DNA of 35,642 bases from Caldilineaceae bacterium (GCA_019637685.1 JAHBVF010000051.1:1-35642); one strand, 5' to 3'. Counted from the first letter of the stretch, positions 22,131 through 31,371 are shown. Notes: a model not told the origin generated them from the sequence alone. A program made the numbers and translations.

Positions 22131-25100
22131 ATGGACGCACGACGAAGAAAATGGCGGAGACTCGTCTCCGTACTTCTCACCCTTTCGATTCTGCTGGGAA
22201 TGCTTCCCCTCGGCATCGCCCAGGCCCACGAGCCGGTCATCTACGGGCCGGACGGCAAGCCGTTGGTGGCTGGTAGCCGCTCGGTTCAAGCCAGCCTGAT
22301 AAATTTCACAATGCCGACTGTCGTCGGCCAGATCACACCGACGGACAAGAAGGATGACGATCCCTGCTACAACGTCTCTGGCACAATCACACGGGTAGAG
22401 CGAACGCCGAGGATGGTAGATAACGGGGCAGGTTCTTTGGTTGGCGGGTATGCACCGGATGTGCGCGTTCCTGTACGTTTTGCAAAGATTGAACTGCGGG
22501 AGGAAGACCCGATCCGCGACGATTCCTATGGGACCAAATATACGGACGCTGACGGCAAGTATTCTTTCAGCTTTTGTGATGACGACGGGATTGGTGGCGG
22601 CGCGCAGGAACTTTATCTCCGCCTCTTCACGGATGTTTACGATCCGGCCACCAAACATCGGGTAGTCTATGTAGAAGACAGCAGTTATGTGGATGAGATC
22701 TATGAGTTCAACTCTACAATCTTTGGCAACGAGGACGGTGGCAATTTCCCTGTCAACATCAATCTGACCGAAGAACAGAGCCGGCCGTTTAATATCACAG
22801 ATGCTATCTACGATGCCTGGGTTTTCTTCAATACCAGCGGGGGCATTGCAGAAGATGGAAAGAAACTTGACCTGACCGCCGAGGTTCATTGGGAACCTGG
22901 TTATGTCGAAATAACTGACGGTACCACATTCTATGACCCATACTTTGACGAGATTACTATCGGCACGCAGACAGCTGACCCGGATGACTGGGACGAGTCA
23001 CCGATCATCCACGAATACGGCCACTTCATCGAAGACAACTATTCGTGCGACGAGTCACTGGGCGGAAAGCATAGTTTCAGCGATATTTTGGGGGACCTGG
23101 AGTTCGCCTGGAGCGAGGGGTTCAACGATTATTTCCAGAGCGCTGTCCGGGCAGGGATGGGTTATCCAGATGCGAACTTCTATATCGATGGCGGGGGCAC
23201 AAACCTGGAAACCTGGCATCGTCGCATTATCACATCTACGGTAGGGCTCGCGCCGGGGACGGTGATCACAACTTCGCTTGCCTCGCCATTCAACGAAATG
23301 GCGATTGCGGCGATGTTCTGGGACCTGTTCGACACTGTAGACGACGTCCAAGACCGGGTATCTACCGGACACCACGACATCCAGCATGTCTACACCGACG
23401 ACGAATTCAACAGTCAGTGGGGCGATGAGGAATGCACCGTTCCCGAATACTTTCGGGCCTGGCAAGCGCTGAAGAAGCAGGCGGACACGGACATCGCCGC
23501 GGTGATTGTGCAGAATACGGGGGTCGGTAATCCCTTTACAACCAGTGCCGTCGGCGCGGCCAGCGCGGATGGCGGAACCTCGGCTTACTCCTTCACCGAT
23601 CTGGCCGCCAACGCCAAGACCACCGCCTACCAGTGGTGGAAGCATCTGGTGATGATCAGCGACGTGAGCAAGAGTATGGCCGGGACGAAACTCAATGCCG
23701 TCAAGACTGTTCTGAACGAGCAGGTGGCTGACATCGCCCAAACCCATACAAAGGGCACGGAGTTCAGTCTCTACACCTTTGATAACACAAAGAGTACCAA
23801 TACGGAGCTTCTGGCGGGCAAATTCTACCCCGAACTGGTGACGCCCGCCATCAACAGCCTGGCCGCCAACGCTGCCCTCGACCCCACCTGCCAGGTGGAA
23901 TCCCTGCGCGCCATGTCCCAGGCCATCGGGCCGAAGATGAAAGGGGATGTCTGGCTCTTCACCGACGGCGACGCCCTGCAAAGTATCGGTGTGGAGACGC
24001 TGGTGAAATCGTTGAACAGCCGCCAGATGCGGGGTTCCTTTGCCGTAATGGGCGGCTGCAACTCGGCCACACCCAATCCCCAGCAGGTGAGCGGCGCGGC
24101 CAAGAACTATCTGGGCCTGGGAGCCAACGCCACCCAGCCAGGCGGCATTGTGCCCTATCTACTCACCGCCCTGGGCAGCGGCGGCAAGTTCCTCTTCGTG
24201 GACCCCAACCAGACCCAATCGGCCGCGGACATCCTGCGCGCCCAGCTCACCCACAGCGCGGGCGCGGGCACGTGGAGCGATTACGTCAGCAACAGTGCGA
24301 CGTACATCTACGACAAGCTCAACTCCTGGGAGTACAGTTGGATCGACACGACAACTGCCGGGGGTGGAACCAATCAGGGCGTGCCCAACCCTTCCGTCGC
24401 TGTACAACTCCCCAGCGCCTTTCCCTTCTATGGCACGAACCAGAATCTTGCCCACGTCAACCGTTACGGCTACCTGACCTTTGGGGCCAGTCCCCAGACA
24501 ACCCAATTGAACAACACAGCAATTCCCAACCCAGCCCAGCCCAATACCGCCCTTTATGTCCTGTGGGAAGATCTCTTCTGGAACAACCCACCCGCGGCTG
24601 CGGCAAGCGCCACTGGCAACACACCGGCTAGCGCTGACGCTCTGCAGGTGGATGTTTCGACCAAAAGCCAGGGCGATTGGTTCGCCATCAGTACCATCGG
24701 CAATAGAACAACCAACACCAGCGCCAAGCGGGCCTACCAGATTCTCCTCAACACCACAACCGGCGAAATTCGCTATCAGTATAAGGAAGGAATTGACGCT
24801 TCCGGCGCAACGATTGGCCTGGAAAATACCACAGGCACTGTAGCCACCCAAATCAGTGTCAACGACATCAACGGGGCCAAGGACGGTATGGGCTATAAGT
24901 TCGTTCCGGCCCCGGTCCAACCCAGCAAAACCTTCACTGTTGCTGTGGATGGCCTGACCAGCAGTGTGGGCTTTCTGCTCACCGGCTACAGCGGCAACTT
25001 CGCGCCCCTGGCCGTGCGCACGCCGGACAACGCGCTGGTAAGCTGCGCCGATACGGCCAACGTCCTCTGCATCACCTCCGGCCTGGTCCAGTATGTGCAG

Positions 25101-26531
25101 GTGAAGGCCAACGGGCGCAAGGGCAACTGGACAGCCACCGTCGCGCCGGGCAACACAGGTGCGGGCACATTCACCTTCAGCGCCATCGGGGCCAGCACAG
25201 TCAACGCCAGCAGCGGCAGCGAGCGCAGTCTGGCGCTCGGTCCCCAGTTTATCGGCGTGAAGTTGGACAACGACAGCCCCGCCGCGCCCCGCTCCACCGA
25301 AAACGGCCAACTGACCGGCTGGTTCGCCACAGTAGACGGCAGAGCCTTCGGCAGTTCCTTCCCCCTCTACGACGACGGCCTGCACAACGACGACAGCCCC
25401 AACGACGGGCGCTTCGGCTCCGATGCTTTCACGCCCCCCGGCCCAGGTGTGGCCTATCTGTGGATGCAGGGCACAGTCAACGGCGAAATCTTCAGCCGCT
25501 CGGACCCCGCGCCCTTCAACTTCCAGCCGCTGGAAGTCACGTCCCTGGGCGATGGGGTCAACTACGGGGATGTCACCGCGCTGACCTTCACCATCAAAAA
25601 TGGCGATGCAGCCGCCCACTGCTACAACCGTTCGATAGAAGTGCCCAACGGCTGGACATTCGACTGGAAAATGTCTGCCTTTGAGACAAACTTCGGCCTG
25701 TGTATGGCGGCCGGGGCCACAGTGACCCGCACAGTGGAGATCAAAATGGCGGCTCTCTCGCCCAACATCCTGCCCAGCGGTGCCACCGGAGATGTCATTG
25801 TAACGTTCATCGACAAGGAAGAGGGGACTATCAGCCACAGCGCTACGGCTTCTGTCACCCGCCGCCGCACGCCCGCCTATATCGTCCTGGACAATCGCAA
25901 CAGCGCGGGGAATCTGCGCCCGAATGGGAGCGACACTGCCTATCTGAAGATTCAGTCCTTCGACGATCAGATGGTGAGCGTGGCTGACGGCACACCTGTC
26001 ACCATCACCACATCCATCGGCGTCATCTCGCCCACCCACGCAGCCATTCAGCAGGGGAAGGTGGATGCCATCTTCACCACGCCGCTGGCGCCCGGCACGG
26101 CGTACATTTCCATTGGCGTGGGTCCACTCTCAATAACCACTACTTTAGAGATTGCCGCGCCCCTGCCCGACAAACTCACGCTTATCAGCGGACAGAGCGT
26201 CCTCTCGCCCACAGCGCAGATGACGCCGTTGACCGTCACAGTCACAGACAAATGGGGCGACCCGGCGGTGGGCCAGACTGTACGCCTGGGCGTCAGCGGC
26301 GATGGGGAAAAGGGCACAATCGGCGGTTCGGAAGTGATGACCGGCACGACGAACAGCGCGGGGCAGTTCGTCGCCACCTTCGACCGCAGCGGTGCAATCG
26401 GCGAGGCGAGCGTCACCGCCACACTGATGATCGACCAGAACGGTCAGATGCAGCCGTCGCTCAGCGATACGAAGGCCATTCAGATGCTGGCGGAGATACG
26501 CCATCTCTTCCTACCTCAGATTAACAGGTAA
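22131..26531 (+). CDS. Large secreted metalloprotease-VWA protein with Ig-like domains
   Basis: 1466 aa from ATG 22131 (AAGAAAGG upstream). The signal peptide (about 8-32) ends near AQAHE. A carboxypeptidase-regulatory-like beta domain covers about 80-190. A gluzincin-type zinc site is HEYGH (294-298) with a downstream glutamate in AWSEGFNDYF (E329), as in M4/M36-type enzymes. A von Willebrand A domain spans about 505-700, with a MIDAS-type DVSKS (511-515) and VWLFTDGDA. A nidogen-like beta segment follows (FPFYGTNQNLAHVNRYGYLTF quoted in part), then several beta domains, including two invasin-like (BIG1) domains near the C-terminus. The protein ends in HLFLPQINR. It is likely exported, Zn-dependent and able to bind ligands through the VWA domain. 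The function and substrate are unknown. Confidence 0.88.
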   Translation: MDARRRKWRRLVSVLLTLSILLGMLPLGIAQAHEPVIYGPDGKPLVAGSRSVQASLINFTMPTVVGQITPTDKKDDDPCYNVSGTITRVERTPRMVDNGAGSLVGGYAPDVRVPVRFAKIELREEDPIRDDSYGTKYTDADGKYSFSFCDDDGIGGGAQELYLRLFTDVYDPATKHRVVYVEDSSYVDEIYEFNSTIFGNEDGGNFPVNINLTEEQSRPFNITDAIYDAWVFFNTSGGIAEDGKKLDLTAEVHWEPGYVEITDGTTFYDPYFDEITIGTQTADPDDWDESPIIHEYGHFIEDNYSCDESLGGKHSFSDILGDLEFAWSEGFNDYFQSAVRAGMGYPDANFYIDGGGTNLETWHRRIITSTVGLAPGTVITTSLASPFNEMAIAAMFWDLFDTVDDVQDRVSTGHHDIQHVYTDDEFNSQWGDEECTVPEYFRAWQALKKQADTDIAAVIVQNTGVGNPFTTSAVGAASADGGTSAYSFTDLAANAKTTAYQWWKHLVMISDVSKSMAGTKLNAVKTVLNEQVADIAQTHTKGTEFSLYTFDNTKSTNTELLAGKFYPELVTPAINSLAANAALDPTCQVESLRAMSQAIGPKMKGDVWLFTDGDALQSIGVETLVKSLNSRQMRGSFAVMGGCNSATPNPQQVSGAAKNYLGLGANATQPGGIVPYLLTALGSGGKFLFVDPNQTQSAADILRAQLTHSAGAGTWSDYVSNSATYIYDKLNSWEYSWIDTTTAGGGTNQGVPNPSVAVQLPSAFPFYGTNQNLAHVNRYGYLTFGASPQTTQLNNTAIPNPAQPNTALYVLWEDLFWNNPPAAAASATGNTPASADALQVDVSTKSQGDWFAISTIGNRTTNTSAKRAYQILLNTTTGEIRYQYKEGIDASGATIGLENTTGTVATQISVNDINGAKDGMGYKFVPAPVQPSKTFTVAVDGLTSSVGFLLTGYSGNFAPLAVRTPDNALVSCADTANVLCITSGLVQYVQVKANGRKGNWTATVAPGNTGAGTFTFSAIGASTVNASSGSERSLALGPQFIGVKLDNDSPAAPRSTENGQLTGWFATVDGRAFGSSFPLYDDGLHNDDSPNDGRFGSDAFTPPGPGVAYLWMQGTVNGEIFSRSDPAPFNFQPLEVTSLGDGVNYGDVTALTFTIKNGDAAAHCYNRSIEVPNGWTFDWKMSAFETNFGLCMAAGATVTRTVEIKMAALSPNILPSGATGDVIVTFIDKEEGTISHSATASVTRRRTPAYIVLDNRNSAGNLRPNGSDTAYLKIQSFDDQMVSVADGTPVTITTSIGVISPTHAAIQQGKVDAIFTTPLAPGTAYISIGVGPLSITTTLEIAAPLPDKLTLISGQSVLSPTAQMTPLTVTVTDKWGDPAVGQTVRLGVSGDGEKGTIGGSEVMTGTTNSAGQFVATFDRSGAIGEASVTATLMIDQNGQMQPSLSDTKAIQMLAEIRHLFLPQINR

Positions 26532-26570
26532 AGACGCGTAGGGTAGCGCGCGAATGTTGCCCCTGAAGTG

Positions 26571-26634
26571 CGAAGCGTGAAACGTAAAACGTGAGAACAT
26601 TCGGACGTTCTCAAGTTTTACGTTTCACGCTTCG
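26571..26634. repeat. Hairpin built of CGTGAAA/CGTAAAA heptamers between convergent genes
   Basis: CGAAGCGTGAAACGTAAAAC (26571-26590) pairs perfectly with GTTTTACGTTTCACGCTTCG (26615-26634). An inner GAGAAC/GTTCTC stem sits below the loop. The left arm reads as heptamers CGTGAAA, CGTAAAA, CGTGAGA. It lies between the ends of two convergent genes and may block read-through in both directions, but there is no direct T-tract. Confidence 0.75.
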
Positions 26635-26672
26635 GGCCGTATTCTGATTTTATGCTGAATTCACACCTGAAT

Positions 26673-29600
26673 TCAGCCCTTCAACGCCTTCTCCAACGCC
26701 TGCGCGATGTGTACCGGCTTCCGTTCGGTAAAGTGGCCGATCTGATCCCGGCAACTGGTGCCACTGGCGATGATTAAGTCGTCTTTTGCCGCGGCACGCA
26801 CAGCCGGGAAGAGCCTGTCTTCGCCGATGTTTCGGCTGATTTCGTAGTGATTCTTTTCGTAGCCAAAGTCACCGGCCATGCCGCAACAGCCGCTGGGAAT
26901 GACCTGCACCCGGTAGCCCGCCTGCTTGAGCGCGGCGACACTGGCTTCGTCGCCCACCAGCGCTCTGGCGTGGCAGTGGCCGTGCAGATGAACCTGACCC
27001 GGCGTCTCCTGCCAGATGTCGCCAAAGCCGCCTGCCTCCGCCTCGCGCACCACAAACTCCTCAAAAGTCAGCGCGTGCTGGGCCAGAATCTGCGCCCGGT
27101 TTTTGTCCGCGGCCAGGGCCGGGTATTCGTCCCGCAGGGTGAGAATGCAGCTCGGCTCAACCCCCACAATCGGAATGCCCTGGGCCGCGTAGGGCGCAAG
27201 GAGGGCGACGTTTTGATCCACCCACGCCTTTGCTTTGTCCGCCTGGCCGCCGGTGATGAGCGGACGCCCGCAACAGGCCCGTCCTTCGGCCAGATAGACC
27301 GCATAACCAGCGGCTTCCAACACCCGCACCGCGGCCTGGGCCACTTCGGGGTGATTGTATTCGGCCCAGGTGTCGTGGAAGAGAATGACGGAATTGCGGG
27401 TCGCGGCTTGCGAGTCGCGAGTTGCGTTCTTCGCCCCTCGCCCTTCGCCCCTGGCGTGAAACCAATGGGAGAAGGTGTTCGGCGCGTAGGGGGGCAGGCT
27501 GCGCGCCGGGTGAACACCGATCCGCGCCAGGACAGCTTTGGCCGGGGCAGACGCCAGCGTGGCGTTGACCAGCGGAACCAGCGGCCGGGCCACCCCATAG
27601 AGCAGGCGGTTGATGGAAGGCAGCAGCCCCATCATCCGGTTGAAGAGGGGCAGCCCGTGTTCCGCGTAGTAGTGGACCAGATATTCGGATTTGATGCGGG
27701 CCATATCCACGGAGGAGGGGCACTCGCTTTTGCACGCTTTGCAGCCCAGGCAGAGGTCCATCACCCCATACATCTCCGGGGTGTACAACTCTTCCCGGGG
27801 GATGCGGCCGGCCAGCGCGTTGCGCAGACTGTTGGCCCTGCCGCGGGTGCTATCCTGCTCTTCCCTTGTGGCCTGAAAACTGGGACACATTGTGCCTGCC
27901 CCCAACTTGCGGCAGACGCCCGCGCCGTTACACATCTCCACAGCGGGGCCAAAACCGCCGTCGCTGGACCAGTCATAGACAGTCTTCAACTCAATTGTTT
28001 GATATTCTGTGCCATAGCGCAGGTTCTCCCCGATGGGCGGCGCGTCCACAATTTTGCCCGGATTCATCCGATTTTCCGGATCAAAGATAGCTTTTGTCTG
28101 GCGCAGGGCCTCGTAGAGTTCCGGCCCAAAGAGACGGGGGTTGAGCGCGCTGCGCACCAGACCGTCGCCGTGCTCGCCGCTCATTGTGCCGCCGTATTCC
28201 ACAGCCAAATCGCAGGCAAATTCGCCCAGTGCCTGCAGGGCAGCAATGCCGTCGGCGCTCTTTGTGTTGAGCAGCGGGCGCACGTGCAGACAGCCAGCCG
28301 AGGCGTGGGCATAGACAGCCACCCCTTTGCTGGCGGTTTGGGTCTTGGCAAAGGCCAGAATACGTTCCACATAGGCGGCCAGCACCTCTGGCGGCACAGA
28401 GACATCTTCGATGCCGGTGATGGGTTTGTACTCGCCCCGCTTGCCCATGAGAATATTCAGCCCGGCTTTGCGCACAGACCAGACATCGGCCTGGGCCTGG
28501 GGCTGCACATAGCGGCGGATAACGCCCGTCACCCCCCGGCGGCGCAGGTGATCCTCCAGATGGGCCAGTTTCTTCTCCACTTCGTCCGGGCTGTTGCCGT
28601 AATATTCCGTGAGCAGCACCGCTTCTGGATCGCCCTCCACAAAGAACATTTTTTTGGCCCATTCCGGCTGGGCGCGGGCCAGGTCCATCAACTGTTTGTC
28701 CAGCAATTCGGACGCGCTGGGGTCGGTCTCCAGAATTATGGGGATCGATGCGCAGGCATCCACCACCCGATCAAAATGGACGACAGCCAGCCCGGTGAAT
28801 TTGGGTTTGGGAACCAGCCCCAGCGTGGCTTCGGTGATGGTCGCCAGCGTGCCTTCGCTGCCCGTAATCAGTTGGGCCAGGTTGAAGCGGTCGATGCGGA
28901 CCGGGTCCACCACATCCGGGCGGAAGGGGCTGCTGGGGTTGAGCCGGCTGCGCTGATCCGCGGGGAGAAGGGCCGCGGCCAATCTGTCCAGATTGTAGCC
29001 GGAGGCCCGCCGCCAATGTTTGGGCCAGCGGGCCACAATCTGCTCGGTGACGCCGCTGATCAGCCCCGGCAACTCCCGGTAGATGCGGCTTTCCAAAGAG
29101 TCGCCCCGCCCCAGCGCGGCCAGATCACCCGGCGCAACCGGACCAAAACGGGCTGTACTGCCATCGGTCAGAACAACCGCGGTCTCCTGCACATTGTCCG
29201 CCATCATTCCATAGAGAATGCTGTGGCTGCCCGTGGCATTGTTGCCAATGGAGCCGCCGACAGTGGCCCGCTCGGCGCTGGCCGGATCGGGTCCCAGCAT
29301 CAGGCCCAGGGGGGCAAGCGCTTTGTTGAGAAGTCCAACTGTTATCCCTGGCTGGACGCGCACCGTACGGCGCTCTTCGTCCACGCCCAGAATGCGGTCC
29401 ATATATTTGGATGTATCGAGCACAAGCGCCGCGCCCACAGCCTGACCGGCCAGGGAACTGCCGCCGCCTCTGGGCAGGACGGGGATGGCGTGGCGGGCCG
29501 CGATCTGCATGGCGGCCTGAATGTCATCAGCATTTTTGGGCAAAACCACACCCACGGGCTGAATCTGGTAGAGGCTGGCATCGGTGCTGTAGAGCATCCG

Positions 29601-29732
29601 GCTATAGGCATCAAAGCGCACTTCGCCCTGAATGTCGGCCCTGAGTTCTGCCAGCAGGTCCGCGGTCTCGGCCACAGGGCCGGCCATTTCAGCGTCTGTC
29701 AGATGAGAACGGGCGGGGAAGGTACGGGTCAT
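26673..29732 (-). CDS. YdiJ-type FAD- and Fe-S-binding dehydrogenase (D-2-hydroxyacid / D-lactate type)
   Basis: 1019 aa, about the length I recall for E. coli YdiJ (1018). ATG 29732 has GAGG 8 nt upstream. The FAD-binding PCMH domain spans about 56-310 (VLPRGGGSSLAGQAVG, 85-100; GGSIGNNATGSHS, 159-171). The FAD-oxidase C-terminal domain spans about 315-565 (YGGTMSGEHGDGLVRS, 513-528). Fe-S clusters are indicated by CNGAGVCRKLGAGTMCPS (601-618) and CLGCKACKSECPSS (661-674). Two CCG-type domains follow: RACCGRPL (818-825), with EPSC at 859-862, then HGHCHAR (917-923) and PSGCCGMAGDFGYEK (946-960). Such enzymes oxidise D-2-hydroxyglutarate or D-lactate and pass electrons to quinone. Residues 760-781 are a low-complexity insert encoded by a heptamer repeat, between the ferredoxin part and the first CCG domain. 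Confidence 0.92.
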   Translation of the reverse strand: MTRTFPARSHLTDAEMAGPVAETADLLAELRADIQGEVRFDAYSRMLYSTDASLYQIQPVGVVLPKNADDIQAAMQIAARHAIPVLPRGGGSSLAGQAVGAALVLDTSKYMDRILGVDEERRTVRVQPGITVGLLNKALAPLGLMLGPDPASAERATVGGSIGNNATGSHSILYGMMADNVQETAVVLTDGSTARFGPVAPGDLAALGRGDSLESRIYRELPGLISGVTEQIVARWPKHWRRASGYNLDRLAAALLPADQRSRLNPSSPFRPDVVDPVRIDRFNLAQLITGSEGTLATITEATLGLVPKPKFTGLAVVHFDRVVDACASIPIILETDPSASELLDKQLMDLARAQPEWAKKMFFVEGDPEAVLLTEYYGNSPDEVEKKLAHLEDHLRRRGVTGVIRRYVQPQAQADVWSVRKAGLNILMGKRGEYKPITGIEDVSVPPEVLAAYVERILAFAKTQTASKGVAVYAHASAGCLHVRPLLNTKSADGIAALQALGEFACDLAVEYGGTMSGEHGDGLVRSALNPRLFGPELYEALRQTKAIFDPENRMNPGKIVDAPPIGENLRYGTEYQTIELKTVYDWSSDGGFGPAVEMCNGAGVCRKLGAGTMCPSFQATREEQDSTRGRANSLRNALAGRIPREELYTPEMYGVMDLCLGCKACKSECPSSVDMARIKSEYLVHYYAEHGLPLFNRMMGLLPSINRLLYGVARPLVPLVNATLASAPAKAVLARIGVHPARSLPPYAPNTFSHWFHARGEGRGAKNATRDSQAATRNSVILFHDTWAEYNHPEVAQAAVRVLEAAGYAVYLAEGRACCGRPLITGGQADKAKAWVDQNVALLAPYAAQGIPIVGVEPSCILTLRDEYPALAADKNRAQILAQHALTFEEFVVREAEAGGFGDIWQETPGQVHLHGHCHARALVGDEASVAALKQAGYRVQVIPSGCCGMAGDFGYEKNHYEISRNIGEDRLFPAVRAAAKDDLIIASGTSCRDQIGHFTERKPVHIAQALEKALKG
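27392..27455. repeat. Heptamer tandem repeats (GCRACYC and GGGCGAA units) inside the YdiJ-like gene
   Basis: On the coding strand the block reads GGGCGAA, GGGCGAG, GGGCGAA, then GCAACTC, GCGACTC, GCAAGCC, GCGACCC, GCAATTC. It encodes ARGEGRGAKNATRDSQAATR plus two residues, a linker absent from the conserved domain cores. The reading frame is kept on both sides. Confidence 0.8.
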
Positions 29733-29777
29733 TGGGGTGTCCTCGTCGGTGAATGGGGGATAGAACGACGTATGAAA

Positions 29778-29786
29778 AGTATACCA
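29778..29786 (-). promoter_or_regulatory. Extended -10 promoter of the YdiJ-like gene
   Basis: The minus strand reads TGGTATACT: a -10 TATACT (29783-29778) with TGn upstream, about 46 bp before the ATG at 29732. No convincing -35 is seen. Confidence 0.45.
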
Positions 29787-29932
29787 CAGACAATACCCCA
29801 ATAGGGGAAGCCAAAGCAAAGAATAGACCGGCACGCAATCGGAAAATCGCGCCACACACAAGGCCGACAACCACTTACTTTTCCTTCATCCACCGACACA
29901 AGCCATTCAGTGCCCTGCCCATCTCTCTTCTG

Positions 29933-29941
29933 TGATAAAAT
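29933..29941 (+). promoter_or_regulatory. Extended -10 promoter of the cupin gene
   Basis: TGATAAAAT: a -10-like TAAAAT (29936-29941) with TGn. The longer TCTGTGATAAAATAGG (29929-29944) is almost the same as the sequence before corA. The predicted leader is about 30 nt. Confidence 0.45.
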
Positions 29942-29977
29942 AGGCGGGGCATACCACCCACGAGCCAGGGGAATCCG

Positions 29978-30295
29978 ATGGACATTTTTTCGCTGAATGA
30001 GACACTGGCCGCCCAGAAGAAATCGGGCAAAGGCTACTACGAATTCCTGAGCGTTCCCGCGCTGAGCGCGGGCCTCTACAGGCTGGCGGCAGGTGCCACC
30101 GACCCCCAGCAGCCCCACGAACAGGACGAAATCTACTACATTATCAGCGGCCGCGCCCACTTTCGTGCGGGCGACGAAGAGCAGCCGGTTGGACCGGGAG
30201 ACACGCTGTATGTGGCGGCCCGCGTCGCCCATAAGTTTCACACCATCACCGAAGACCTGACCCTTCTTGTATTCTTTGCGCCAGCCGAGGGGTGA
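29978..30295 (+). CDS. Small single-domain cupin
   Basis: 105 aa with AGGGGAA upstream of the ATG. It is one double-stranded beta-helix. Cupin motif 1 is PHEQDEIYYIISG (46-58; H47, E51) and motif 2 is GDTLYVAARVAHKFHTI (74-90; H85), giving likely metal ligands. PxGDTLYVAARVAHKF is typical of small stand-alone cupins that bind small molecules or metals. There is no enzyme assignment from sequence. It is divergent from the YdiJ-like gene (245 bp between starts) and 50 bp upstream of ilvE on the same strand. Confidence 0.88.
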   Translation: MDIFSLNETLAAQKKSGKGYYEFLSVPALSAGLYRLAAGATDPQQPHEQDEIYYIISGRAHFRAGDEEQPVGPGDTLYVAARVAHKFHTITEDLTLLVFFAPAEG

Positions 30296-30345
30296 AGGGT
30301 TGACGATAGAACAATGACAGATAGCAAAGAACTACGGAGAATCCC

Positions 30346-31269
30346 TTGACCAAATTCGCTTATTTCAACAATGCAATTGTCCCCATCGAACAGGCCAAAA
30401 TTTCGGTGATGACCCAAACCTTCAACTACGGCACGGGCTGCTTCGGCGGCATCCGCGGCTATTGGAACGAAGAGCGGGAAATCCTCTACGTCTTTCGCAT
30501 CCGGGAGCACTTCACCCGCTTTCTCAACAGCGCCAAAATGCTGCTGATGAAGCTGGACTACACCCCTGACGATCTGGCAGCGATTACGCTGGACCTGCTG
30601 GCCGCGGAGGGCTGGCGGCAGAACTGCTACATCCGCCCGCTGGCCTACAACGCGGACGAAACAATCGCGGTGCGTCTCCACGACCTGCACGCCGCGGTGA
30701 CGATCTTTACCCTTCCCCTGGAAAACTTTTTGCCGGTAGAGGGGCTGCGGGTTGCCACCAGCAGTTGGCGGCGGGTGGACGACACCGCGATTCCGGCCCG
30801 GGGCAAAATTATCGGCAGCTATGCCAACAGCGCGCTCATCAAAAGCGAGGCCCAGCTCAACGGCTTCAACGATGCGATTGTGCTGAATCAGGACGGCCAC
30901 GTGGCCGAAGGCAGCGCAGCCAACTTTGCCATCATCCGCGACGGCGTGCTGATCACTTCCCCCGTCGAAAGCAACATTCTGGAAGGCATCACCCGGCGCT
31001 CGATTCTGCATTTGGCCCAAGCCGAGATGGGCCTGCGGGTGATCGAGCGCCCCATTGACCGCAGCGAAGTCTATCTGGCTGAGGAAGCCTTCTTCTGTGG
31101 CACAGGCGCGCAGGTGGCTCCGATTGTCTCTGTGGACCACCGGGCCATCGGCAACGGCCAGGTCGGGCCGCTGGTCAAGCAGTTGCAGACGCTCTTTTTT
31201 GCCATTGTACGCGGCCAAAACGAAAAATATAGAGAGTGGCTGACACCGGTCAGCGTGCCGGGGAAATAG
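30346..31269 (+). CDS. ilvE: Branched-chain amino acid aminotransferase (class IV)
   Basis: 307 aa from TTG 30346, with CGGAGA 7 nt upstream; no ATG fits better. The fold-IV signature is clear: FNYGTGCFGGIRGYWN (26-41), RIREHFTRFLNSAKML (51-66) and YIRPLAYNADETI (95-107). The PLP-binding lysine is Lys154 in RGKIIGSYANSALIKSEA (152-169). The family motif VAEGSAANFA (186-195) and EGITRRSILHLAQAEMGL follow. The enzyme exchanges amino groups between Val/Leu/Ile and 2-oxoglutarate. An imperfect hairpin (31264-31297) overlaps the stop codon. Confidence 0.93.
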   Translation: MTKFAYFNNAIVPIEQAKISVMTQTFNYGTGCFGGIRGYWNEEREILYVFRIREHFTRFLNSAKMLLMKLDYTPDDLAAITLDLLAAEGWRQNCYIRPLAYNADETIAVRLHDLHAAVTIFTLPLENFLPVEGLRVATSSWRRVDDTAIPARGKIIGSYANSALIKSEAQLNGFNDAIVLNQDGHVAEGSAANFAIIRDGVLITSPVESNILEGITRRSILHLAQAEMGLRVIERPIDRSEVYLAEEAFFCGTGAQVAPIVSVDHRAIGNGQVGPLVKQLQTLFFAIVRGQNEKYREWLTPVSVPGK

Positions 31270-31297
31270 CGGGAGGGCAGGTTCTGTCCCTCGCTAT
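31264..31297 (+). other. Imperfect hairpin at the ilvE 3' end
   Basis: The ATAGCGGGAGGGCAG region pairs with CTGTCCCTCGCTAT across a GTT loop, with a few bulges. It lies over the ilvE stop codon and 75 bp before the citrate synthase start. There is no T-tract, so it is more likely an mRNA stability or attenuation element than a terminator, if it is functional at all. Confidence 0.3.
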
Positions 31298-31371
31298 CCC
31301 GCCATCGCCCGCCCGTCGCCATTCCACCTTTGGCATCCCGAATCGACCATCACAAAAAGGGAGTTACTCGT

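Noticed and set aside
24159..26039. 626-codon open frame on the minus strand
   Set aside because: It is antisense to the metalloprotease-VWA gene and has no domain or start context.
26847..29804. 985-codon open frame on the plus strand
   Set aside because: It is fully antisense to the YdiJ-like dehydrogenase, which has all expected FAD, Fe-S and CCG motifs. The antisense product has no recognisable domain.
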